Shown: one piece after another, positions 42,810 to 51,199 of the stretch
Position numbering within the stretch: the stretch's first letter is position 1
How the letters are laid out: each line of letters starts with the position of its first letter
Assembly: GCF_047654805.1 (NCBI RefSeq)
Contig: NZ_JASGIV010000001.1
Location: 4,092,001-4,156,000 of the forward strand
Length of the DNA: 64,000 bases
Direction of reading: 5' to 3'
From: Pelomonas sp047654805
Lineage (GTDB): Bacteria; Pseudomonadota; Gammaproteobacteria; Burkholderiales; Burkholderiaceae_C
Translations under genes and position numbers: made by a program
The notes under the pieces: generated by a model
The model's database searches: none
Told to the model about the DNA's origin: nothing
What the model saw: the letters and a program-made list of their open reading frames with translations, nothing else

Positions 42810-43142
42810 CTACCAGCCCATGAAGGCCTTGGCCCGGTCACTCATGCGGTCGGTCGTCCAAGCCGGCTCCCACACCAGCTCGACGTTGACGGGCAGGCCC
42901 TGCGGCACGACCTGGTCCAACTCCATACAGGCGTCGTCGACGATGACGTCCGCCACCGGGCACGCGGCCGAGGTCATGGTCAGGCGCAGGTCCACGCGGT
43001 CCGGCAACACGGTCACGCCGTACACAAGGCCCACGTCGACGATGGACATGGCCACTTCCGGGTCCACCACGCGGCGCAGCGCCGCCAGGATAGGCTCCCG
43101 CAGCGTTTCAGGCCCTTCATACGGATAGGGCAGCCCGCTCAT
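42810..43142 (-). CDS. DUF59/MIP18-type Fe-S assembly factor
   Basis: A 110-residue protein of the DUF59 family (SufT/PaaD-like). RRVVDPEVAMSIVDVGLVYGV and LTMTSAACPVADVIVDDA, with the conserved Cys, mark the family, which helps put Fe-S clusters into target proteins. ATG 43142 overlaps the nsrR stop. It could repair or load clusters damaged by NO. Confidence 0.9.
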   Translation of the reverse strand: MSGLPYPYEGPETLREPILAALRRVVDPEVAMSIVDVGLVYGVTVLPDRVDLRLTMTSAACPVADVIVDDACMELDQVVPQGLPVNVELVWEPAWTTDRMSDRAKAFMGW

Positions 43143-43594
43143 GCCGGGGCCTCCGTCGGCGCAATGAAGCGCAGCAGCTGTACCAGTTGCTGTCGATTGG
43201 CGGTGATGTCGGCCAGCGTGTAGTTGTCAAGCACGGCGTGGAATGCCTCTACCGCCTCCGCCAATACGCCCTTGAGCCGGCACTGGCTGACGATGGCGCA
43301 GCGGCTGCCCTGCGGCGAAAAGCACTCAGCCGGCAGAGCTTGCCCCTCGGTGTCACGCACAACCTCGCCGACGCGGATCTGCGCGGCCGGCTTCGCCAGC
43401 GTTAGCCCGCCCCCTTTGCCGCGCACCGTGGCGACCCAGCCGCGCTTGGCCAGGTGGTGCACGACTTTGGTCAGGTGGTTGGCCTTGACGTCGTAGGCCG
43501 CGCAGATCTCGGCCACGGTGGCGCGCCGATCGGGATCGGCGGCCAGGTACATCAGCACGCGCAGGCTGTAGTCGGTGAAGGCAGTGAGGCGCAT
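43139..43594 (-). CDS. nsrR: NO-sensing Rrf2 repressor NsrR
   Basis: A 151-residue Rrf2-family repressor with a [4Fe-4S] cluster that NO destroys. Winged helix at the N-terminus (MRLTAFTDYSLRVLMYLA, with Asp8 at the fourth-ligand position), ANHLTKVVHHLAKRGWVATVRGKGGGLTLA as recognition helix and wing, and Cys91, Cys99 and Cys105 (CFSPQGSRCAIVSQC) as cluster ligands. It lies 18 bases after norB and probably controls the operator at 46220-46244, so it regulates its own operon. Confidence 0.93.
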   Translation of the reverse strand: MRLTAFTDYSLRVLMYLAADPDRRATVAEICAAYDVKANHLTKVVHHLAKRGWVATVRGKGGGLTLAKPAAQIRVGEVVRDTEGQALPAECFSPQGSRCAIVSQCRLKGVLAEAVEAFHAVLDNYTLADITANRQQLVQLLRFIAPTEAPA

Positions 43595-43612
43595 GCTTGG
43601 CTTTCCTGGGGT

Positions 43613-45889
43613 TCAACGGCCGCGGGCGGGTGCGGTTCCCGCCGCGGGCAGGTGGTCTGCCACGCGGCGGCGCAGCAGGCAAAGCGCATACACGGCCAGC
43701 AAGACGCTACCCGCGGCAAACACGATATCGCCCGGCACACGCAGCCACACCAGAGTCTCCATCAGCTTGGAGTGGATGACCTCCGGCGAGCGTGCATACC
43801 ACAGGCCCTTGGTGATGCTCTCGTAGGCCTGGTAGATGCCGGCCGGCAGCAGCGACATGAACACCATCATCGCCAGGCCGATGTTCAGGCTCCAGAAGGC
43901 GGGCTTGAGGAACTTGTCGGCGTGCAGTGCGCGGTCGTACAGGCCGCGCAGGCAGAACAGCATCAGGCCAATGCCCAGCATGCCGTAGACGCCGAACAGT
44001 GCCGCATGGCCGTGGGCCGCCGTCATGTTCAGGCCTTGCACGTAGTACAGCGAGGCTGGCGGATTGATTGCGAAACCCAGCAGGCCGGCACCGACGGTGT
44101 TCCAGAAGCCCACGGCGACGAAGCTCAGGATGACCCACTTGTAGGCACCCAGCCAGGCGACGTTCTTCGAGCGGCGATACGTCTGCAGCGCTTCCAGGCC
44201 GATCAGCGTCAGCGGCACCACTTCCAGCGCAGAGAACACGGCGCCGACGGCGATCACCGAGGTGGGCGTGCCGGTCCAGTACAGATGGTGCAGCGTGCCC
44301 AGGATGCCGCCGAACAGGAAGACGATGGTCTCGGCAACGATGGCGCGGTTGGCCGACGCCGGACGCACCAGGCCGAGGTTAGTAAAGATCAGTGCGACGA
44401 CCGCGGTGGCAAAGACCTCGAAGAAGCCCTCCACCCACAAATGCACCAGCCACCAGCGCCAGTACTCCACCATCGAGTAGTGGGTGTGTTGCCCCCAGGT
44501 CAGCGATGTGGCGTAGAAGCCGCCGATGCAGGTGGCCGACAGGAAGACCATGGCAATGAGGCCGCGAGTCTCAGACGGCTTCTTCAGCGCTGGCCACAAT
44601 GCACGGCCGAGCAGGAACACCCAGAACAGCAGGCCCACGAACAGCAGGATCTGCCAGAAGCGGCCCATGCTGGTGAACTCCAGCCCCTGGTTGCCGAACC
44701 AGAAGCTGAAGTCCACGCCACGGTGCTGCAGCGTGCCCAGCCAGCCGGTGATCGTCGAGCCGAGCACGACGATGATGAGGGCCCAGAACAGCACGTCCAC
44801 GCCGAGCTTCTGCAGCTTGGGCTCACGGCCCGCCAGAAGCGGCGCCACGTAGAGGCCCGTCGCCAGCCATGCGGTCGCGATCCAGAAGATGCCGATCTGC
44901 GTGTGGATGGTGCGGCTGACGGTGTACGGCAGGATCTGTGCCAAGGGGATGCCGAAGAAGGCCTGCCCCTCCACCGCGTAGTGCGCGGTGATGGCGCCCA
45001 TGGCGATCTGCAACAGCATCAGGCCGATGACGACGAAGAAGTACTTGCGGGTCGCCTTCATCGACGGCGTCGCCCTGGCACCCAGCAGCGGGTCGGCTGC
45101 GGGCACTTGCGCGTCTTCTTCGTGGGCGTCGCCCTTGTGCAGCCACAGCATCGCGGCGATGCCGGCCAGCAACAGCACGACGCTCACCATGGACCACATC
45201 GCGGCCGAGGTGCTCATCACGTTGCCCACCAGGGGTTCATGCGGCCAGTTGCTGGTGTAGGACAGGCCGGTTTCACCCGGACGGTCCGTCGTGGCGGCCC
45301 AGGCCGACCAGAAGAAGAAGGCCGCCAGCGCCTTGCGATGCTCGGCCTCTGGTAGCGCGTTGGCCGTCATCGCGTACTGATCGCGCAGCTTCTCCAGCGC
45401 GGGATCGCTGCCGAACAGGCCTTCGTAGTGCGACGCAACATCGCGGATCGCATCGGCGCGGGCAGCCGTGATACGCACGTCGCCGCTGGCGTCGTCATAG
45501 GTGTTGCGACGCATCTCATCGCGCACAGACTGGTCCACCGCGGCACGCTGCGCGTCGCCGACGGCCAGACCACCCTGCTGCTGCTCGGCCATGCGACGGG
45601 TCTTCAGCGCCAGCGCCTCGCGGTGCAGCCAGTCGGCCGACCAGTCGGGCGCGACGTAGGCTCCGTGCCCCCAGACCGTGCCAAGCTGCTGCCCGCCGGC
45701 CGACATCCAGGCCTGCTGGCCGAGCTGGATCTGCTCGCCGGTGAACAGCAGCTCGCCATCCGTGCTGACCACCCGGTTCGGAATGGGCGGCGCCGAGAGG
45801 TAGATCTGCCAGCCCAGGTAGCCCAGGGCCCCGAATGACAGGACGAAGATCAGGCCCAGCCAACGCCAGAGCCTCTTGGTGGATTTCAT
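43613..45889 (-). CDS. norB: Quinol-dependent nitric oxide reductase NorB (qNOR)
   Basis: A 758-residue single-subunit NO reductase (2 NO to N2O) taking electrons from quinol. The long N-terminal periplasmic domain (about 30-220, QLGQQAWMSAGGQQLGTVWGHGAYVAPDWSADWLHRE) is the cytochrome-c-like fold without heme, typical of qNOR. The catalytic helices carry the heme and FeB ligands: HTQIGIFWIATAWLA, WWLVHLWVEGFFEV, GTLHHLYWTG and AAHGHAALFGVYG. No norC is present, as expected. It is 34 bases after a DUF2249 gene. Confidence 0.96.
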   Translation of the reverse strand: MKSTKRLWRWLGLIFVLSFGALGYLGWQIYLSAPPIPNRVVSTDGELLFTGEQIQLGQQAWMSAGGQQLGTVWGHGAYVAPDWSADWLHREALALKTRRMAEQQQGGLAVGDAQRAAVDQSVRDEMRRNTYDDASGDVRITAARADAIRDVASHYEGLFGSDPALEKLRDQYAMTANALPEAEHRKALAAFFFWSAWAATTDRPGETGLSYTSNWPHEPLVGNVMSTSAAMWSMVSVVLLLAGIAAMLWLHKGDAHEEDAQVPAADPLLGARATPSMKATRKYFFVVIGLMLLQIAMGAITAHYAVEGQAFFGIPLAQILPYTVSRTIHTQIGIFWIATAWLATGLYVAPLLAGREPKLQKLGVDVLFWALIIVVLGSTITGWLGTLQHRGVDFSFWFGNQGLEFTSMGRFWQILLFVGLLFWVFLLGRALWPALKKPSETRGLIAMVFLSATCIGGFYATSLTWGQHTHYSMVEYWRWWLVHLWVEGFFEVFATAVVALIFTNLGLVRPASANRAIVAETIVFLFGGILGTLHHLYWTGTPTSVIAVGAVFSALEVVPLTLIGLEALQTYRRSKNVAWLGAYKWVILSFVAVGFWNTVGAGLLGFAINPPASLYYVQGLNMTAAHGHAALFGVYGMLGIGLMLFCLRGLYDRALHADKFLKPAFWSLNIGLAMMVFMSLLPAGIYQAYESITKGLWYARSPEVIHSKLMETLVWLRVPGDIVFAAGSVLLAVYALCLLRRRVADHLPAAGTAPARGR

Positions 45890-45923
45890 GGTGTTTCCTT
45901 CTCGAATGCTCTCGATGGTTGGA

Positions 45924-46211
45924 TCAGGATCCGCCGCAGGCGCCGCAGCAGCGGCCTTCGCCCGGCTCCGCCGGCAGCCTGTCCAGCCGCACTAGCCACA
46001 GCCCCGTGCCCGCTGCGCCGACGTTCCAGGTGAACTGCCCCGGCACCGCCTTGCGCAGCCCGGCCAGCAAAGGTGTGGGGTCGACGTCGTCAATCAGTTC
46101 CGTCGACTCGCCGGGACCCAAGGCGTTCAGGATCTCGCTGACCCGGCCCGGCCGGGTCTCGCGGGCGAACTCACGCAGGTCGATCAGGGAGGAACAGGTG
46201 TTCGGTGCCAT
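45924..46211 (-). CDS. DUF2249 protein leading the norB operon
   Basis: A 95-residue DUF2249 protein, paralogue of the one before ubiU. IDLREFARETRPGRVSEILNAL, ELIDDVDPTPLLAGLRKA and TGLWLVRLDRLP fit the family, and it also ends in a Cys/Gly tail (GRCCGACGGS). DUF2249 genes next to norB are common in denitrifiers; the function is unknown. ATG 46211 is 36 bases from the centre of its first regulator site, with no strong ribosome site. Confidence 0.85.
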   Translation of the reverse strand: MAPNTCSSLIDLREFARETRPGRVSEILNALGPGESTELIDDVDPTPLLAGLRKAVPGQFTWNVGAAGTGLWLVRLDRLPAEPGEGRCCGACGGS

Positions 46212-46219
46212 GGCGCTTT

Positions 46220-46244
46220 AAACATGCATTTGTGATGCATGAAT
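46220..46244 (-). promoter_or_regulatory. NsrR operator at the norB promoter
   Basis: A long inverted repeat with arms CATGCAT (46223-46229) and ATGCATG (46235-46241) around TTGTG, extended by A/T-rich ends. This matches the NsrR site form (two ATGCAT-like arms, about 23 bases). It covers the start site predicted from the adjacent FNR-type box, and nsrR is in the operon. Confidence 0.82.
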
Positions 46245-46248
46245 ATTA
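46243..46248 (-). promoter_or_regulatory. -10 element of the norB operon
   Basis: TAATAT on the minus strand is a good sigma70 -10. Start of transcription would be near 46236, exactly 41.5 bases from the centre of the FNR-type box, the standard class II activator geometry. Confidence 0.7.
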
Positions 46249-46270
46249 GAAGCCGCCCGGGATGCGCCAT

Positions 46271-46284
46271 TTGACGTACATCAA
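46271..46284 (-). promoter_or_regulatory. FNR/Dnr-type box for the norB operon
   Basis: TTGAC-GTAC-ATCAA is the strongest FNR/Dnr palindrome in the window (9 of 10 half-site positions). Its centre is 41.5 bases from the predicted start. It also lies between norB and the divergent ttcA gene, whose ATG is 115 bases away on the other side. Confidence 0.88.
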
Positions 46285-46398
46285 AGTGCCGGAAATAGGC
46301 CGCGCCGCCCCCCCTCCCGCGCGGTTTGGGACAATGCCGGCCGTCCTCCCCCGACTGCGAAGTCGCCATCAGCCCCGCGAGGGGCGTGCGTTGAGCCC

Positions 46399-47331
46399 AT
46401 GTCCGAAGTCCTTGCCCCCACCTCCACCGCAACGCCCAGCGCCGAAGAGCTGGCGGCCAAGAAGGCCGCGCACGAGATCAACAAGCTCTCCAAGCGCTTG
46501 CATCGCCAGGTGGGCCAGGCCATCACCGACTTCAACATGATCGAAGACGGCGACAAGGTCATGGTCTGCCTGTCGGGCGGCAAGGACAGCTACGCGATGC
46601 TCGACATCCTGCTCAACCTGCAGCAGCGTGCGCCCATCAAGTTCAGCCTCGTCGCCGTCAACCTCGACCAGAAGCAGCCAGGCTTCCCCGAAGAGGTGCT
46701 GCCTAGCTACCTGCGTTCGCGCGGCGTGGACTTCCACATCGAGAACCAGGACACCTATTCCATCGTCAAGAAGCTCGTCCCTGAGGGCAAGACAACCTGC
46801 AGCCTGTGCTCGCGCCTGCGCCGCGGCATCCTGTATCGGGTGGCCGGCGAGCTGGGCGCCACCAAGATCGCGCTGGGCCACCACCGCGACGACATGGTCA
46901 CGACGCTGTTCCTGAACATGTTCTTCGGCAGCCGCATGAAAGGCATGCCGCCCAAGCTGGTCAGCGATGACGGCAAGAACGTCGTCATCCGTCCGCTGGC
47001 CTACGTGAAGGAGCCCGACCTTGTGCGCTGGGCTGAACATCGCGAGTTCCCCATCATCCCGTGCAACCTCTGTGGCAGCCAGGAGAACCTGCAACGCGTG
47101 CAGGTCAAGGCCATGATCAACGAGTGGGAAAAGCGTTATCCGGGCCGCATCGACAACATCTTCACGGCCATGGGCAACATCGTGCCCTCGCACATGATGG
47201 ACAAGAAGCTGTTCCCGTTCGAGACCGCGCGCGCGACGGGTCAGGCCGAGCCTGATGGCGACATCGCCTTTGACGACGATGAAAGCTGCGCGACACCTGC
47301 AGCAGCTTCAATCATCACGCTGCAACGCTGA
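46399..47331 (+). CDS. ttcA: tRNA 2-thiocytidine synthetase TtcA
   Basis: A 310-residue PP-loop ATPase that thiolates cytidine 32 of some tRNAs using a [4Fe-4S] cluster. SGGKDS at 59-64 is the PP-loop; cluster Cys134 and Cys137 (TCSLCSRLRRG) and a third in CNLCGSQENLQR. GHHRDDMVTTLFLNMFF is a family block. It is divergent from the norB operon. In E. coli ttcA is next to fnr-regulated genes, but control by the shared FNR box is not shown here. Confidence 0.95.
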   Translation: MSEVLAPTSTATPSAEELAAKKAAHEINKLSKRLHRQVGQAITDFNMIEDGDKVMVCLSGGKDSYAMLDILLNLQQRAPIKFSLVAVNLDQKQPGFPEEVLPSYLRSRGVDFHIENQDTYSIVKKLVPEGKTTCSLCSRLRRGILYRVAGELGATKIALGHHRDDMVTTLFLNMFFGSRMKGMPPKLVSDDGKNVVIRPLAYVKEPDLVRWAEHREFPIIPCNLCGSQENLQRVQVKAMINEWEKRYPGRIDNIFTAMGNIVPSHMMDKKLFPFETARATGQAEPDGDIAFDDDESCATPAAASIITLQR

Positions 47332-47391
47332 TTTACACGGGGGCAATCTGGGCAGGTCAGAATCCCTCCATCCCCACGATGGAGGTGTTCC

Positions 47392-48015
47392 ATGAATCGC
47401 CGCCTGATCCTTACCACCCTTGCGGCCGCTTCGGTGGTCGCGCTCGCCGGCTGTGCCGGCCCCTACACCGTCTCCGCCGACGTCTCCAGCTACGGCAACT
47501 GGCCAGCAGATCGCAAGCCCGGCAGCTACGCCTTCGACCGCCTGCCTTCGCAGCAGCAAAGTGACGAGGCCGCCAAGCGCCAGGCGTCGCTGGAGGACGC
47601 CGCCAGGGCCGGACTCGAAAAGGCCGGTTTCAGGCCTGCTGCTGATGCCAAGAGCGCCGACATCCTCGTCACTCTCGGCGCCCGCGTCACAGCCTATGAC
47701 CCCGTGCCCTGGGACGACCCGCTGTGGTGGCGCTGGCGCGGTCGGCTGTTCGCGCCGCGTTATGGCTACGCCGCCGGCTGGGGAGGCTGGGGCTGGCGTC
47801 AAGACCCCTTCTTCGACCGCCGCTACGACCGCGCCGTGGCCGTGCTGATCCGCGACCGCGCCAGCGGCGAGGCCCTGTTCGAGACCCATGCCAGCAACGA
47901 GGGCATGACCATGGGCAGCGACGCCGTCATCGGCAGCCTCTTCGACGCTGCCCTGGCAGAGTTCCCCAAGGTCGAGCCCAAGTCGCACCGCGTGTCGGTA
48001 CAGGCCACACGCTAG
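47392..48015 (+). CDS. DUF4136 lipoprotein
   Basis: A 207-residue lipoprotein: signal peptide with lipobox LAGC (Cys about residue 20), then a DUF4136 domain (TVSADVSSYGNWPADRKPGSYAFDRLPSQQ, KSADILVTLGARVTAYDP). A WG-rich segment (AAGWGGWGWRQDPFFDRRYD) lies before the conserved end AVAVLIRDRASGEALFETHAS. Probably anchored in the outer or inner membrane; function unknown. Confidence 0.88.
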   Translation: MNRRLILTTLAAASVVALAGCAGPYTVSADVSSYGNWPADRKPGSYAFDRLPSQQQSDEAAKRQASLEDAARAGLEKAGFRPAADAKSADILVTLGARVTAYDPVPWDDPLWWRWRGRLFAPRYGYAAGWGGWGWRQDPFFDRRYDRAVAVLIRDRASGEALFETHASNEGMTMGSDAVIGSLFDAALAEFPKVEPKSHRVSVQATR

Positions 48016-48080
48016 CGCCAGACCGGGCAGCCGCCTGCCCATAATCGCGACTTCGTCAAAACGCAGTCGCAAGGGCAGGC

Positions 48081-49460
48081 ATGGCGCTCAACATCGTGAT
48101 CATGGCGGCGGGCAAGGGCACCCGCATGAAGTCCGCAACGCCCAAGGTGCTGCACAAGCTCGCCGGCCGCTCGCTGCTGGCTCACGTGCTGAAGAGCTGC
48201 GAGCAGCTCCCGGCCCAGGCCCGCATCGTCATCACTGGCCACGGCGCCGACCAGGTCGAGGCCGCCGTGCAGGCCCCCGACCTCGCCTTCGTGCGCCAGA
48301 TGCCACAGCTCGGCACCGGCCATGCCATCCAACAGGTCGTGCCCGCGCTGCAGGGCGAAGGCACGACGCTGATCCTCAACGGCGACGTCCCGCTCATCGA
48401 GACGACCACCGCCAAGGCCCTCATCGACGCCTGCGCCGGCCATGCGCTGGTGCTGCTGACGGTGGACCTCTTCGACCCCACCGGCTACGGCCGCATCATC
48501 CGCGACCCCGATGACGACGGCGTGCTGGCCATCGTCGAGCACAAGGACGCCACGCCCGAACAGCGCCTCATCCACGAGGGTTACAGCGGCATGATGGCCG
48601 CGCCCACCGGCGCGCTCAAGCGCTGGGTCGGCCAGCTGAGCAACGACAACGCCCAGGGCGAGTACTACCTGACCGACGTCGTCGCGATGGCTGTCGCCGA
48701 AGGCCTGCCCGTACTGGGCATCAAGGCCCATAGCGAGGTCGAGGTGCTGGGCGTCAACGACCCGGTGCAGTTGGCACAGCTGGAGCGCGCCTTCCAGGCC
48801 CAGCAGGCGCAAGACCTGATGCGCGCCGGCGTGCGTCTGGCCGACCCTGCCCGCTTCGACCTGCGTGGCACGCTCACCCACGGCCAGGACGTGGAGATCG
48901 ATGTGAACTGCGTCTTCGAAGGGCTGGTGGAGCTGGGCGACGGCGTGCGCATCGGCGCCAATTGCATTGTCCGTAACGCCAAGATCGCCACGGGGGCGCG
49001 CATCCACGAGTTCACCCACATCGACGGCGAGGCCTCAGGCGTCAGCATCGGCGAGGGTGCGCTGATCGGCCCCTTCGCCCGCCTACGCCCCGGCGCGCAA
49101 CTAGGCGCCGAGGTCCACATCGGAAACTTCGTGGAGGTCAAGAACTCCACGCTGGCCAAAGGAGCGAAGGCCAACCACCTGGCATATCTCGGTGATGCCA
49201 CGGTTGGAGAGCGCGTCAACTACGGCGCGGGTGCCATCACCGCCAACTACGACGGCGCCAACAAGCACCGCACCACCATCGCCGACGACGTGCACGTGGG
49301 CTCCAACTGCGTGCTCGTCGCGCCGGTCACGCTGGGCAAGGGTGCCACCATCGGCGGTGGATCGACGATCACCAAGGATGTCAACCCCGGCGACCTCGCC
49401 GTGGCGCGCGGCAAACAGGTAACCCTGGCCGGCTGGGCCCGCCCGACGAAGAAGCGCTGA
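48081..49460 (+). CDS. glmU: Bifunctional GlmU, UDP-GlcNAc synthesis
   Basis: A 459-residue enzyme with an N-terminal uridylyltransferase (IVIMAAGKGTRMKSATPKVLH at the start) and a C-terminal left-handed beta-helix acetyltransferase (hexapeptide repeats, VEIGNFVEVKNSTL-type run, LGKGATIGGGSTITKDV). It makes UDP-N-acetylglucosamine for peptidoglycan and lipopolysaccharide. Normal length. Confidence 0.97.
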   Translation: MALNIVIMAAGKGTRMKSATPKVLHKLAGRSLLAHVLKSCEQLPAQARIVITGHGADQVEAAVQAPDLAFVRQMPQLGTGHAIQQVVPALQGEGTTLILNGDVPLIETTTAKALIDACAGHALVLLTVDLFDPTGYGRIIRDPDDDGVLAIVEHKDATPEQRLIHEGYSGMMAAPTGALKRWVGQLSNDNAQGEYYLTDVVAMAVAEGLPVLGIKAHSEVEVLGVNDPVQLAQLERAFQAQQAQDLMRAGVRLADPARFDLRGTLTHGQDVEIDVNCVFEGLVELGDGVRIGANCIVRNAKIATGARIHEFTHIDGEASGVSIGEGALIGPFARLRPGAQLGAEVHIGNFVEVKNSTLAKGAKANHLAYLGDATVGERVNYGAGAITANYDGANKHRTTIADDVHVGSNCVLVAPVTLGKGATIGGGSTITKDVNPGDLAVARGKQVTLAGWARPTKKR

Positions 49461-49543
49461 ATTGGCCGGTTACCGTGACATTGTTCCTGGGATCACCCCG
49501 TGGCACCGTTAGGATGCGACCCTGCCCTAATGCCGCAGTACCC

Positions 49544-49972
49544 ATGGCTCACGAACTCGACTTTGCCGCGCTCTCGCTTGACGATGCCGTCCCGGCCGAC
49601 CTCGGCGCGTTCGAAATCACCGAGGCCCGCCGCAGCCAGGACGAAAAGGACTCACGCAATCGCGCGTTGGAGTTGAAGGCCCAGGCCTGTGACAACGCCG
49701 CAGACGCCTGCTGGTACCTGGCCCGCAGCCTCGGTGCCGCCCGCGACCTGCCCCAGAACGGCGAAGCCAGCCTGGAGCTGCTGTTTCAGCTTATCGGCGC
49801 GCTGGCTGACCTGCCGGGCGATGTCGCTACCGCCCCGTTGCCCGAGATCGTTGGCGGCCGTGACGACGGCATCACCGAACTCTGCCTGCAACTCGAGGCC
49901 GCCCGCGAGGTGACCGAGGACGTACTGATCGGCGCCGAGCTCGCGCCGGCCCGGACGCAGCACTGCCACTGA
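49544..49972 (+). CDS. Hypothetical soluble protein
   Basis: A 142-residue acidic, mainly helical protein with no signal or membrane segment. ATG 49544 (MAHELDFAALSLDD) is preferred; an upstream in-frame start at 49475 adds residues of no clear character. ACDNAADACWYLARSLGAARDLPQNGEASLELLFQLIGALAD forms an amphipathic helical core. I do not recognise the family. It ends 18 bases before a two-way terminator. Confidence 0.65.
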   Translation: MAHELDFAALSLDDAVPADLGAFEITEARRSQDEKDSRNRALELKAQACDNAADACWYLARSLGAARDLPQNGEASLELLFQLIGALADLPGDVATAPLPEIVGGRDDGITELCLQLEAAREVTEDVLIGAELAPARTQHCH

Positions 49973-49990
49973 GCGGTACCGCACACGAGA

Positions 49991-50018
49991 AAAGGCGCCC
50001 CGCGGAGGGCGCCTTTTT
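49991..50018. terminator. Bidirectional rho-independent terminator
   Basis: A perfect ten-base stem AAAGGCGCCC / GGGCGCCTTT with a six-base loop CGCGGA, followed by a T-run, with A-run on the left. It works for the plus-strand gene ending at 49972 and the minus-strand gene ending at 50041. Confidence 0.93.
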
Positions 50019-50040
50019 CATGGCGGCGCGACGGGCGTCT

Positions 50041-51069
50041 TCAGCCGCCGCTGCCGGCGACCTTGTCCAGTGACGCCATCGGAGGCAGCGTCAGCCGATT
50101 GTCCACCGCCTTGACACCCATCGTGGACGCCGCGACCACCGTAGCACGGTCGCGCGCCTGGACGTCGGGCGCCTGGCCTTCCAGCTTGACGACGCCGTGC
50201 TCGGTGCTGACGGCAATGGGGACCGCAGACAACGCCGTGTCGGCGGCCAGCGCCAGGCGTACCTTCACAGTGATGCCGCTGTCCTCGGGGTCCGGCGTGA
50301 CCGGCGGCGTCTGCTGGGCCACCGGGGGTGTGACTGGCGCAGCCTCGGGAGGAACGACAGGGGCCGGCGTCACGACGGGGGGCGCAAGGGGCTGAAGGGC
50401 GGGTTCGCGCAACTGGGCGGGTGGTGGCGAGGCCTGAGCCAACACCTCGGGCTGAGGCGCCAGTGCCTTGGGTGCCGGCGCGGGGGGCGGCGCCGCGCGC
50501 ACGACGTTCGCTGGCGGCTCGGTCTTGGGCCCCGCTGCCAACGCTACCGGAGGCTCGCTGACGGCCGGCTGGGTGACGGCCGGCTGGATGACGGGCGCCG
50601 GCGTCACGGCCGGCATGGGCTCGGACGCAGTCACATCAGGGCCGGCGGCGGGCGGTGCAGCCTGCAGTTGAGCATCCTCCGGTGACGGGCTGGCCTGCCC
50701 AACGACCGCAGTCGGTGGCATCGAGGTCTCCGGGCTGGCAAGGTTGCGCGACATCACGACAGCAAGGCCAACCAGCGCGATACCCACCCCTGCGCCGACG
50801 ATCCATGACGTGGCACCCGAGCGCGGCGCGGCGGTGGCGGTCCGCGCCGCAGCATCGGCAGCCGGCGTGCGCATGGCAGGTGCGGCGGATGTGGTGTGCG
50901 GCACCGCGCCCGTCTCCTCGCGCAACAGCGTCCGCGCCGTGAACGGCTTAGCGCCAGCTTTCAGGCCTGGCCTGAGCACCGGCTTTGGCGCATCGGGGCC
51001 ATGCCCGGGCTCCGTCGTATCGATGTGATCGTAGAAGCCTTCGGCATGCATGGACTTGGGAAACTTCAT
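50041..51069 (-). CDS. Proline-rich membrane protein with BON domain
   Basis: About 342 residues: a cytoplasmic N-terminal part, one helix near 87-106 (WIVGAGVGIALVGLAVVM), a long Pro/Ala-rich periplasmic spacer (about 110-265), and a C-terminal BON domain (SGITVKVRLALAADTALSAVPIAVSTEHGVVKLEGQAPD, AVDNRLTL). BON domains bind phospholipid or envelope surfaces; the Pro-rich stalk may span the periplasm. Two adjacent Met codons start it (51072 or 51069). Confidence 0.78.
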   Translation of the reverse strand: MKFPKSMHAEGFYDHIDTTEPGHGPDAPKPVLRPGLKAGAKPFTARTLLREETGAVPHTTSAAPAMRTPAADAAARTATAAPRSGATSWIVGAGVGIALVGLAVVMSRNLASPETSMPPTAVVGQASPSPEDAQLQAAPPAAGPDVTASEPMPAVTPAPVIQPAVTQPAVSEPPVALAAGPKTEPPANVVRAAPPPAPAPKALAPQPEVLAQASPPPAQLREPALQPLAPPVVTPAPVVPPEAAPVTPPVAQQTPPVTPDPEDSGITVKVRLALAADTALSAVPIAVSTEHGVVKLEGQAPDVQARDRATVVAASTMGVKAVDNRLTLPPMASLDKVAGSGG

Positions 51070-51199
51070 CACGGCCTCCTGCGTCGGAATCGACGTTTGC
51101 GATGAGTCTCATTCTTGGGACGCCGCCCTCCACGCCGTGCCGGCCTGGGCTGCCTTGCCTTGTAGGACAGGGGGCCGCAGCCGTGTGGGTCTGCAAGGC

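Noticed and set aside
43454..45355. Open frame of 633 codons on the plus strand opposite norB
   Set aside because: Antisense to intact qNOR and His/Gln-rich as expected for a shadow frame; no ribosome site or family.
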